The translations under genes were made by a program, and so were the position numbers. Under the pieces are notes generated by a model that searched no databases, was not told the origin of the DNA, and saw only the letters and a list, made by a program, of their open reading frames with translations. From contig JADJRG010000026.1 in the NCBI GenBank assembly GCA_016712315.1, positions 156,371-220,370 on the forward strand: a stretch of 64,000 nucleotides of DNA. The letters run 5' to 3'. Source of the DNA: Nannocystis sp. (lineage in GTDB: Bacteria > Myxococcota_A > Polyangia > Nannocystales > Nannocystaceae). The first letter of the stretch is position 1; each line of letters begins with the position of its first letter. Shown here piece after piece: positions 56,937 through 64,000 of the stretch.

Positions 56937-57018
56937 CGCCGACGGGGAGTGTAGCGCGGTCTCGCGCGCGCATACAGAGGGGCCGCTGAGCCCCTGCGAT
57001 GAGACTCAGCAACAACAA

Positions 57019-57042
57019 GCGCGCCGCATCAGGGCGGCGCGC
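57019..57042 (-). terminator. hairpin at the end of the cysteine-repeat gene
   Basis: 9-base perfect arms GCGCGCCGC/GCGGCGCGC around a 6-base loop. On the minus strand it is followed by TTGTTGTTG. The corrected stop codon of the gene lies within the loop. Confidence 0.5.
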
Positions 57043-58331
57043 AGTACCCTGGCGCGCAGAATTCTGGGTGCATGTCGCACGAGATCTGCACGCAGTACAA
57101 GTGTGCCGGCGTCTGGCAGCCCAAGAATTCGTCCTTGCCGCCGCTCATCCAGCGCGTCCACGCCGTGCCCCCAGGTCTGCGCGCCCCACCGCGCCAAAAA
57201 ACTGTCACCGCCCAGCGTCCAGAAGTTACAGGTCATCGCCAGCGCCTCGGGGATCAGCGACCCGCCCGCCTGCACCGCGCTCCACACCTTGCGGCTCGAC
57301 GACTCCGGCAACGACTTCCCCCACTCCGTAAAAACCTCGAGCGCCTGCGGGATCCCGCCGATCAGCGCCTCCCAGTTCTCGGCGAATACCACCGTATCCA
57401 GGCGCACGTAGGGTCGATCTGAGTGAGGCAGCCGCTGCTTCATCGGGCACTGGGGATCCGCGATCCACGCCTTGAACGTCGTGTTGTTGACGTTCAGCCA
57501 CGGCAGCTTGATCGACGCCGAAGCCGCCGCGAGGCAGCGCTCATCCGCCCCCGCCGCCCCGCCCAGATCTCCCGGCCACTTCTCAAGCGTCACGAAGATC
57601 ACCTGCTCCCTCGTACAGGTCGCCGAACACCCGTCGCCGCCGCCGTGGAAGAGCGGATCAGCGTCGTCGCACTCCTCCACGCCCTCGTACACGAGCCCGT
57701 CGCCGCACACGTTCAGCGCGCAGCTCGACGTACAGCCCTTGTCGTCCCCGTTCTCGGCGCCCTCATCGCAGGCTTCCACCTCCTCCCACAAAACTCCGTC
57801 GCCGCACACGTTCAGCGCGCACAGCGGCGTACAAGCCCCGCTCGCCGCGTTCGCTTCGCCCTCATCACAGCCCTCTACCCCCGCGTGCACGAGCCCGTCG
57901 CCGCACACGTTCAGCGCGCAGCTCGCGGTGCACCCGCGATCGTCTCCGTTCTCCGCGCCCTCGTCGCAGGCCTCCCCTTCCTGCACGATCCCATCGCCGC
58001 AAACCGGCTCTGCCCCCGTCGACGCCTCGCTCGTGCCCCAGCTCGTCGCGTCGCTGCTCGTCTCGCCGCTGCTCTCCCCGCTCCCCTCGCTCATCGACCC
58101 CTCCGAGCCCGCCGCCGCGCTCGAACCAGTCGTCGTCGTCTCGCCCCCAGACCCCGCGCTGAGCCACGCCCCCACCTCATCCCCCGAGCACCCGACCGCC
58201 CCGACCGCGACCAGCAGCGCCACACGAAGCAAAGAAGGAGCCTCGCCGAGAGAGAAGAAACACCCCTGCACGGCCCTTCCATACCCCAATTCACCGCGAT
58301 GCGCGACCTCGCGCTTCAACACGCTCGACAC
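57029..58331 (-). pseudogene. cysteine-repeat lipoprotein, one frameshift near the 3' end
   Basis: A lipoprotein start (LLVAVGAVGCSG; the true start is probably a TTG just before LRVALL), a Gly/Ser/Thr linker and four CGDG repeats (VCGDGIVQEGEACDEG, VCGDGLVHAGVEGCDEG, VCGDGVLWEEVEACDEG, VCGDGLVYEGVEECDD) are followed by the domain FVTLEKWPGDLGGAAGADER found in many myxobacterial lipoproteins. A G run near 57174 has one base too many. With it removed the end reads WMSGGKDEFLGCQ, YCVQISCDMHPEFCAPGY and stops at 57029, restoring conserved Cys. As written it runs on to 57006. Probably intact in the organism. Confidence 0.8.
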
Positions 58332-58442
58332 AGATCGGCCGGCCCCGGGCCCCGCCTGCCGGCTCGAGCGACTGCTCAGCGCACGCCGTAAAGCGCACCT
58401 CGCCGGCCTCGGCCGGGTAGGCGCGGGAGCCGAGGAGAGCTG

Positions 58443-59186
58443 CTAGCAGCGATTGAGAAATTCAGTGATGAGGCGATGGACCTCCGGTGTCCGCTCGAAG
58501 ATGTTCGGCTCCCCGCCGCGGAGGACACCTTCGCGGATCCAGGTGTTGATCCGACGGGTAGGGATCCCCAGCGCGCGGAGGTATTCGCGGCTCACTTGGG
58601 AGGCCGGGGCCGGAGCCTTGGCGCCCTCTTCCGGGCAGGTGTGCTCGACCCCCTCCACCTCCGCGACCCCGATCGCGATCGTCACTGCGGACTGAACGAC
58701 GGTGGGGGTGGCCCCGACTGGTTGCTCGACGGCCCCCTCGTCCATCTCCGCGACCTCGATCGCGGTGGTCACCGGCGACTGGACGACGGCGGCGGAGTGG
58801 GAGGCCGCGACGCGTGCTTGCGCCGCGGCGAAGAGTTGCTCGACGGTCGCGGCGTGCGAAGGGCTGAGGGCGTCGATGTATCGCTGGACGAGCTCGTACT
58901 GGCCCTCTTGAAGGGCCTTCTCGGCGTCTTTGGCGATGATGAACCATTGCTGCGCATGACGTTGCATGTCGGCGGGTAGCAGCCTGCGATCTTGGAGCTG
59001 CCGCAGAGCGGCCGCGAGGGTGCGCCACAACCCGGCGAGGTCGTCACTGTTGGCGGCGGACGCGGTCTGGCCGAGGAGCTTCTGGCAGACGGTGAAGGCT
59101 TCGAGGGAGTGGCGCCGGCGTCGATCGATGAGCTCGGGCATGAGGCGTTTGAGCTCGTACTGGAGGCGGTCTTCAGCGTGATCCAT
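58443..59186 (-). CDS. unknown helical protein with internal duplication
   Basis: The protein is 247 residues. The first 130 residues are helical (LKRLMPELIDRRRRHSLEAF, LWRTLAAALRQLQDRRLLPA, YELVQRYIDALSPSHAATVE). Residues 135-190 hold a duplicated unit (AVVQSPVTTAIEVAEMDEGA and TVVQSAVTIAIGVAEVEGVE). The tail (YLRALGIPTRRINTWIREGV, RTPEVHRLITEFL) looks like a helix-turn-helix. It follows the 59197 gene on the same strand with a 10-base gap, so they are one operon. Possibly a DNA-binding partner of that protein. Confidence 0.65.
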   Translation of the reverse strand: MDHAEDRLQYELKRLMPELIDRRRRHSLEAFTVCQKLLGQTASAANSDDLAGLWRTLAAALRQLQDRRLLPADMQRHAQQWFIIAKDAEKALQEGQYELVQRYIDALSPSHAATVEQLFAAAQARVAASHSAAVVQSPVTTAIEVAEMDEGAVEQPVGATPTVVQSAVTIAIGVAEVEGVEHTCPEEGAKAPAPASQVSREYLRALGIPTRRINTWIREGVLRGGEPNIFERTPEVHRLITEFLNRC

Positions 59187-59196
59187 CGGATCATTT

Positions 59197-60906
59197 TCAC
59201 CTTGGGTTGTTCGACGAACCAGAAGTTTCGGCGCCCCCCCAATGCTCGTCTATGACCACGGGATCGAGGCGCGCATTCTCGCCGCTGTCCTTTGTTTGTG
59301 GAGCCCGAAATCGCTCAGGACAATGGATCGCGAAGATCACACCCAGGACCGCCACTTCCGCCGCAGGCGGGAGAGACCTCGCCCTCCGCACGACGACGGG
59401 GATGAGGGTTTGAGCGTCGCGCGACACGAGCGCGTCGAGCACCGTCATCCGTCCGTGACCCTCGCTCAAGCGGGAGGGGAAGAACGCCTCGAACTCCTTC
59501 GCGACCATTGCTTCCGTCACCTCCTCCGGGACCCTCGCCCCCTCCTCGATACCCGCCGCCTCCTCGACCGTCGCCCCCTCCTCGACCGTCGCCCCCGCCT
59601 CGACCGTCACCTCCTCTTCGACCCTCGCCTCCTCCTCGATCCCCGCCTCTTCCTCAACCCTCGCCCTCTCCTCGACCGTCGCCCCCTCCTCTTCCTGGAC
59701 CCTCGCCTCCTCCTCTTCCTGGACCCTCGCCTCCTCCTCTTCCTGGACCCTCGCCTCCTCCTCAACCCTCGCCTCCCTGCCCGTCGTCACTTCCGCCTCG
59801 GCTGCGGCGTCCACGGCCGGCCGTCGCCGGTGATATCGCGGCATCGAGCACTCTGATCGTGTCTCTTCGCAGAGCCGCTGATGCAGCCGCGAGCGCGGGT
59901 CGCCCAGCTCGCGCAGGCAGATCCGCCACGTATGGCCGAAGCGCTCGACCACGCACGTCTTCGTCACCCTCAGCAGCCGCAGCGCGTTCCCGAGCGCGCG
60001 CGCGCTGATCCCCGCCCAAACCTCGCGCTTCCCTGGCGGCGCCCACTCTCTAAACAGCTCGAGCAGCTCGCCCGTCTTGCCCGCGAGGTCGCTCGTCCCC
60101 ACCACCGCCAGCTCGCACAACAGGTCGGTCACCTCCGGCAGGATCATTCTTCCGAGCATCTTCTCTCCGCGGCGACGCGACGCCGGATCCAGGGCGCGTC
60201 CGCACAGATCCCCGAAGCAGTGGCGCAGCAGCGTCGCGAGCTCCTCCTGGCCCCTCGACGGCGAGGCGAGCAGCCGCGCATGTTCGGCCGCCACCGCGTT
60301 CGTCGCCACCTCTCTCTGCTCGGCAGGATCGCCTCGCCCCTTCGCGCGCCTCTTCGTCTCTCCGCGGCTAGCGCGCACACGGCTGTCCCCCTCGCCACCG
60401 CCACCTCTCTCGCCGCTTAGCTGGCAGAGCGCGTCCACGTCGATCACCCCCAGCTCCTCCGGCGGCGCCGCCCCGATCGAGCGCAGCGCCCCCCCCTCTG
60501 GCGCGTGAACCACCACCACCCGCTCGCCACGGATCGCCAACAAGAACGACTCCCGAGCGAGCCTGATCTCCCCGATCAAGATCGTCCCATAGACCGCGCG
60601 AAAGGTCCGCCTACGCCCCTCCACGATCAACCCGGGCGGCGCGCGCTTCACATCGAAGTGCTTCGTGATCGTCGGCGCCGCCCTGGCGCTCCCGACCCAC
60701 AGCGGCACCACCGCCCGCTCCTCGCTGCGGACCAGCCCCGCACACATCGCCTCGCTCGTCCCCCAGATCATCCATAGGGCGACGGTCGCGCCATGGGCGT
60801 CGAGCACGGGAGGACGGTCGGGAACCCTGCCGTCCCCCGACAGCCCTCCCGCCGCCAGCTCCGCCAGCTCCCCCTGCACCAGCTCCCACCACCGCGAGAT
60901 TTCCAT
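59197..60906 (-). CDS. unknown protein with winged-helix-like region, possible replication or control protein
   Basis: The protein is about 569 residues from ATG 60906, which has GAGG just upstream; 60954 is also open. Residues 20-180 are a compact alpha/beta region (VALWMIWGTSEAMCAGLV, RAVYGTILIGEIRLARES). Residues 220-370 are helical, ending ISARALGNALRLLRVTKTCV then VERFGHTWRI, a winged-helix-like pattern. Then comes a 100-residue Glu/Val repeat (ARVEEEARVQEEEEARVQEE) and a helical tail. No family recognised. It lies next to the tandem-repeat block at 61057-61196, transcribed away from it, as initiators or repressors often do. The function is a guess from this position only. Confidence 0.55.
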   Translation of the reverse strand: MEISRWWELVQGELAELAAGGLSGDGRVPDRPPVLDAHGATVALWMIWGTSEAMCAGLVRSEERAVVPLWVGSARAAPTITKHFDVKRAPPGLIVEGRRRTFRAVYGTILIGEIRLARESFLLAIRGERVVVVHAPEGGALRSIGAAPPEELGVIDVDALCQLSGERGGGGEGDSRVRASRGETKRRAKGRGDPAEQREVATNAVAAEHARLLASPSRGQEELATLLRHCFGDLCGRALDPASRRRGEKMLGRMILPEVTDLLCELAVVGTSDLAGKTGELLELFREWAPPGKREVWAGISARALGNALRLLRVTKTCVVERFGHTWRICLRELGDPRSRLHQRLCEETRSECSMPRYHRRRPAVDAAAEAEVTTGREARVEEEARVQEEEEARVQEEEEARVQEEEGATVEERARVEEEAGIEEEARVEEEVTVEAGATVEEGATVEEAAGIEEGARVPEEVTEAMVAKEFEAFFPSRLSEGHGRMTVLDALVSRDAQTLIPVVVRRARSLPPAAEVAVLGVIFAIHCPERFRAPQTKDSGENARLDPVVIDEHWGGAETSGSSNNPR

Positions 60907-60954
60907 CACCTCACGGTACCGGAGCCCGCCGCTGCGGCACAACCCAAACTTCAC

Positions 60955-61349
60955 GCCTAGGCCTGCTCGTCCGCGCCCAAACCCAAATAAACCGAGTCAC
61001 GTCGGCCAGTAAACATTGTTCGCTGAAAATTCAGACCACCAATAGACCACCTTACGCTCACCACCGGGCCACTTTGCGCTCACCCCCGGGCCACCTTGCG
61101 CTCACCACCGGGCCACCTTGTGCTCACCACCGGGCCACCTTGTGCTCACCAGACGCCCACCTCACGCCCACCTCACGCCCACCTCACGCCCAGCCCTCCC
61201 CCTACCAACCCCCGGCGTCGATTCCGCGCCCTCGCTCCTAGACCCCCCTGGGGTGCGACAGGGGCCCGAAATTCCCCTTGCACCTCCAATGAAAGTTTGC
61301 GTTCCTATCGTCGGACGCTCTTGTCTTGGGCGGTGGGGGGAAGGGACTT
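60955..61349 (+). other. divergent control region with tandem repeats
   Basis: It separates the minus-strand pair from the plus-strand operon. The stretch 60975-61050 is lower in GC (AAACCCAAATAAACCGAG, AACATTGTTCGC). Next to it lie the repeats at 61057-61196. A strong ribosome site (GGGGGGAAGGGA) precedes 61350. No other gene is supported. Confidence 0.5.
61057..61196 (+). repeat. 22-base and 11-base tandem repeats (iteron-like)
   Basis: CTCACCACCGGGCCACCTTG plus a two-base YG end occurs four times back to back at 61057, 61079, 61101 and 61123, with a few changes. ACGCCCACCTC follows three and a third times from 61153. The absence of spacers excludes CRISPR. Tandem units of two helical turns beside an AT-rich stretch and an adjacent possible DNA-binding protein recall plasmid iterons, or a multi-site operator. 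The degenerate repeats at 4026-4115 upstream of the 4248 gene share GCTCACCA. Confidence 0.75.
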
Positions 61350-61880
61350 ATGTACGAAATCACGCTGTACACCCTCGCAGGCAAACACCTCGGGACCTAT
61401 TCGATCCCTGCGCATGAGATCGGAGAGGCGATGAGCTCCCTCTCGGGGGCCGATTGCTACTTCACATCACGATATTTCGATCTCAGGGAGGGGGGCCAGA
61501 ACGTCGAGAACGTGGTGCCCGCCGCGAGCAGCGCGAGGCCCACCGAGCGGCCCCCAGAGCAGATCGATGCCCATGCAACTGTCATGGGCGACGTCTGCGG
61601 CGCGATCAGCCTGCAACACTTCCTGAACCTCCGTGACCTGCGCGAGGTGTCGCAGAGCTTCGCCCAGATGATGCTCGAGCAGACGCGCCGCTTCACGGAA
61701 GAGCTGGCGTTCGCCCGTACGGCCACCGCGAAGAGCCTCGAGTCCGTGGATCTCATGAGCCGGTCGACGACCGCGATGATGATGGAGCAACGCTTCGCGA
61801 AGCCGGCGCAGGCGAGCGTCGAAGACGGTCGAAAGAACCGCCAGGGGCCGGCCATCGCCGATCTCATTTCTCTGTTTTAA
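61350..61880 (+). CDS. helical protein at the head of the late operon
   Basis: The protein is 176 residues. A short beta part (MYEITLYTLAGKHLGTYSIP, YFTSRYFDLREGG) is followed by helices (SLQHFLNLRDLREVSQSFAQ, MLEQTRRFTEELAFARTATA, SRSTTAMMMEQRF). The helical part is coiled-coil-like, as in the gene before the membrane protein in element 1. ATG 61350 is chosen for the ribosome site 4 to 12 bases upstream. Function not known; probably structural, together with the membrane protein that follows. Confidence 0.7.
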   Translation: MYEITLYTLAGKHLGTYSIPAHEIGEAMSSLSGADCYFTSRYFDLREGGQNVENVVPAASSARPTERPPEQIDAHATVMGDVCGAISLQHFLNLRDLREVSQSFAQMMLEQTRRFTEELAFARTATAKSLESVDLMSRSTTAMMMEQRFAKPAQASVEDGRKNRQGPAIADLISLF

Positions 61881-61907
61881 CCAGCAGCAGCAGCAGGAGG
61901 AAGAACG

Positions 61908-62338
61908 ATGAAGACGTCAGGACAGGTTTTTAAGCCAAGCCGAGGAGAGACTCGGCGAGCAGCTCTCTGCCACCGTCAGCCAGTTTTATCGAGGGCTCGA
62001 CGCATCCACGGCCCAGACGATCCGAGACGCACCCACCCCCCGAGGAGGCCGCGCGGATCGTCGAGGCCCTTCGACGGGGCCGGCCCCTCGAGGTCCTGCT
62101 GGTAGGCGGCAGCGCGGCCATCGGGGCGGTCCTCGGCGCGCTCGCGCAGCGCTTCGTGGCCAACGCCAGCGTGGCTGGAATCCCGGTGATGGCGCCGATG
62201 GGCTTCGCCGGGCCGCTCGTCGGCGTCGCGAGCCCCATTGGCGTCTCTGGCCGCAGCAGCATGGCAGCGGGCGGGCTCTCGTTCTCCGCGGGAGCCGCCC
62301 TCTATTACCTCATCACCCGCCAGCAGGTGCTCCCATGA
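61908..62338 (+). pseudogene. membrane protein homologous to 5665, two frameshifts
   Basis: Corrected, the protein reads MKTSGQVF, QAEERLGEQLSATVSQFYRG, EEAARIVEALRRGRPLEVLL, then hydrophobic segments (VLLVGGSAAIGAVLGAL, ASVAGIPVMAPMGFAGPLVG) and GGLSFSAGAALYYLITRQ. The errors are one extra base near 61928 (T/A run) and one extra C near 62040. The ending matches the 5665 protein (GGLMFSAGAVLQKLL), so the two form a family. AGGAGG lies 5 to 10 bases before the ATG. Its stop overlaps the next ATG (ATGA at 62335). It may be a virion or vesicle membrane protein if the operon is viral. Confidence 0.7.
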
Positions 62339-62748
62339 AGGGCGCCTCGCTCGCGCAGGTGCGCCACCTCGTCGTCGCGAACGACGGGCGCAGCCTCATC
62401 CACGCGGTCGACGCGGACGGCCTCGAGATCAAGATCGAGGTCCCCGACGAGCTGGTCAGGGGCCTTTCGACGGGGCCCGAGCGGGTTCTCCTCTTCGCCT
62501 GGTCCCTCCACGAGCTGCCCGAGGTCAAACCCGTCGCGGCGGGCGAGGACCGCTCCACCCCCGCCCAGCAGGCGCCTACGGAGGCCCCTGCTGAGGCCCC
62601 TGCCGCGCCCAGCGCCCGGGCGGTGGAGGAGGAATTCATGACCCTCTTTTCACGAATGACCGAATCACCACCTCGCGGACCTGATCATGAACCCCGCCGG
62701 GGCGGCCCCTTGGAGCAGCTCTTCGGGCTCATGAAGCCGGGCACTTAA
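62335..62748 (+). CDS. unknown small protein, late operon
   Basis: The protein is 137 residues. A beta-rich N-terminal half (LAQVRHLVVANDGRSLIHAV, GLEIKIEVPDELVRGLSTGP) and an Ala/Pro linker lead to a short helix (VEEEFMTLFSRMT) and a Gly/Pro-rich tail (PLEQLFGLMKPGT). No motif is recognised. Start coupled by ATGA to the membrane protein. Part of the same transcript. Confidence 0.7.
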   Translation: MKGASLAQVRHLVVANDGRSLIHAVDADGLEIKIEVPDELVRGLSTGPERVLLFAWSLHELPEVKPVAAGEDRSTPAQQAPTEAPAEAPAAPSARAVEEEFMTLFSRMTESPPRGPDHEPRRGGPLEQLFGLMKPGT

Positions 62749-62869
62749 CCCAAACCCGCTCGATCACGCCTCACACTCGCGCGCCCGCCGCGTCGAGTCG
62801 GACCTCTCTATTCATTTTTCATCATTCATTTATCAAAAAAAGCCACCAGAAGAGAACAGGAGAATCATC

Positions 62870-63388
62870 ATGACCGGCAACCTCGTCAAGTACGAAACCA
62901 TCCCCACCAACGCCACCACCTACGAAGAGCAGGTCGCGATCGTCGAGCTGATGCGCCGGCTCGCCTGCACCCCCGGCGTCGCCGATCGCCTCATGCGCTG
63001 CCTCGAGCGCTTCCCCGAGATGGAGCGCTGCCTCACCGGCTTCGAGGACCGCTGCCGCACCACCCAGCAGCGGTGCGACAGCATCGAGATGCTGTGCCAG
63101 AACTTCCTCTGCCCCGGCAACGTCAACTTTTCCCAGCGCACCATCGACGAGTACTCCAACCGCTCGCTCGTGAAGCTGAAGGAGATCGTCCAGAACCTCG
63201 GCGGCGACTTCGTCAACGCCTTCCCGGTCCCGCCCGGCAAGAAGATCCGCCTCACCCACAAGGAGACCCTCGCCGTCGTCATCAGCAACAACGGCGGCGC
63301 CAACAACCTCGACAGCGCCCACGTCAACGTCTGGTACGACAACAGCCGCTTCTACGAGCTCTGCAAGGCGCGCTGCGCCTGCAAGTGA
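62870..63388 (+). CDS. beta-rich protein with Cys-rich helical front, virion-like candidate
   Basis: The protein is 172 residues. Helical front with several Cys (EEQVAIVELMRRLACTPGVA, LMRCLERFPEMERCLTGFED, IEMLCQNFLCPGNVNFSQRT), then a strand-rich C-terminus (PPGKKIRLTHKETLAVVISN, AHVNVWYDNSRFYEL). The ending pattern, with PGKKIRLT before the strands, recurs in the next protein as PGDRLAFST. A jelly-roll-like fold is possible, as in small phage coat or spike proteins, but there is no sequence family to support it. Good ribosome site (AGGAGA). 120 bases after the previous gene, so perhaps a new unit. Confidence 0.65.
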   Translation: MTGNLVKYETIPTNATTYEEQVAIVELMRRLACTPGVADRLMRCLERFPEMERCLTGFEDRCRTTQQRCDSIEMLCQNFLCPGNVNFSQRTIDEYSNRSLVKLKEIVQNLGGDFVNAFPVPPGKKIRLTHKETLAVVISNNGGANNLDSAHVNVWYDNSRFYELCKARCACK

Positions 63389-63418
63389 GCTGGCCTGCAC
63401 CCACGGAGGATCACCACC

Positions 63419-64000
63419 ATGAGTGAAGCCATCACCATCGAGCTCAACGCCGACGGCGACTGGGACGGATCCAGCCTCGTCAACCTCAACCGCGATAACG
63501 CCATCGTCATCGGCAAGAGGTACTACAATTCAACATCAGCGGCCCGCACGGCGTCTTGGCCGCGGATCTCGGCGGCCTCTTCTCTGTGGTCTCGCCCAAG
63601 CTCGTCGCGGTCGCGTACTCGAGCTGGAACCCGCAGAGCTTCTGCCGGGTGATCGCCTCGGACGCGGCCTCATCGTTCCGCCAGGAGATCACCCTCAAGC
63701 CCGCGATGCAGTTCGTGGTCATGTACCCGGGGGACCGCCTCGCGTTCTCCACCCAGGACGAGCGCGGCCAGGTCGTGCTCGTCGTCAACGAGCTCAACGA
63801 GTCGGAGGCGGCGCAGTGGGGTCGGCACCACCTCCCCTACACCATGCCCACGCGCTTTCGGATCATCCGACGTACGGGCGCCTCCTTCGTGCCCAACACC
63901 GCCAACCTCTGGCAGCCCGTCTTCGGCTACGACCCCACCTCGGGGGCCCTCATCGCCGAGGACGACAGCGCAAGCATGATCCCCGCCAGCACGCTCTGCC
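63419..64000 (+). pseudogene. beta-rich protein, frameshifted and cut by the window end
   Basis: Starts at ATG 63419 with GGAGG upstream (MSEAITIELNADGDWDGSSL, DNAIVIGKRYY). One base is missing in the A pair near 63528. After correction it continues FNISGPHGVLAADLGGLFSV, VAVAYSSWNPQSFCRVIAS, PAMQFVVMYPGDRLAFSTQD, VVLVVNELNESEAAQWGRHH, RFRIIRRTGASF and GYDPTSGALIAEDDSASM. It is still open at 64000. The alternating strands suggest a beta-sandwich, such as a coat protein. Related in style to the gene before. Function is inference only. Confidence 0.6.

Noticed and set aside
61057..61196. CRISPR array
   Set aside because: Units are back to back without spacers and there are no cas genes in the window.

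Overview
The window comes from a very GC-rich genome that looks myxobacterial, most like the Nannocystis/Plesiocystis side of the Polyangia. The evidence is several Ser/Thr kinases with membrane anchors and appended sensor domains, lipoproteins with Ser/Thr/Gly-rich linkers and CGDG...ECDDG cysteine repeats, an FHA plus sigma-54-type AAA regulator, an H1-like KKAPAKKA protein, and a ferritin-like secreted protein. No complete tRNA or rRNA gene was found. Many genes are broken by single-base changes, usually in C, G, T or A runs, while the reading frame resumes cleanly on the other side. This fits uncorrected long-read errors better than decay, so entries typed pseudogene for that reason may be intact in the organism.

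The main architecture is a tandem set of integrated elements. About 32 bp matching the 3' end of a tRNA gene (minus strand) occurs at 9171-9202 and again at 45390-45421. Each copy sits just after a tyrosine integrase and next to a hairpin that would terminate the tRNA. Short GGTRMCACCA-type direct repeats flank the 9.2 kb copy on both sides and the 45.4 kb copy on its left. This divides the window into the right end of element 1 (1-9.2 kb), a complete 36 kb element 2 (9.2-45.4 kb) and the left part of a further region (45.4-64 kb).

Element 1 ends with a kinase (1-489), an OmpA-like lipoprotein, a ferritin-like gene, then a regulator, a coiled-coil protein, a membrane protein, an excisionase and two integrases. 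Element 2 begins with an AAA ATPase/TOPRIM-like pair that resembles a defence system. It carries a DnaJ-like gene, a DUF1508 membrane protein, a 3432-residue LamG protein, a cysteine-repeat lipoprotein, an FG-GAP kinase, an FHA/AAA regulator, a broken cysteine synthase and a DUF4365 pair. It ends with a homologous regulator, a coiled-coil protein, a homologous kinase, an excisionase and an integrase. The two regulators are paralogues and each has an inverted repeat upstream.

The region after 45.4 kb holds a compact restriction-modification set (XRE, HNH, methyltransferase), the H1-like gene, a two-kinase-domain protein with its partner, and several lipoproteins. From 58.4 kb there are two minus-strand genes of unknown function, an intergenic block of 22 bp and 11 bp tandem repeats, and a plus-strand operon. 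That operon has a membrane protein related to the one in element 1, followed by two beta-rich proteins that could be virion-like. The window ends inside it.
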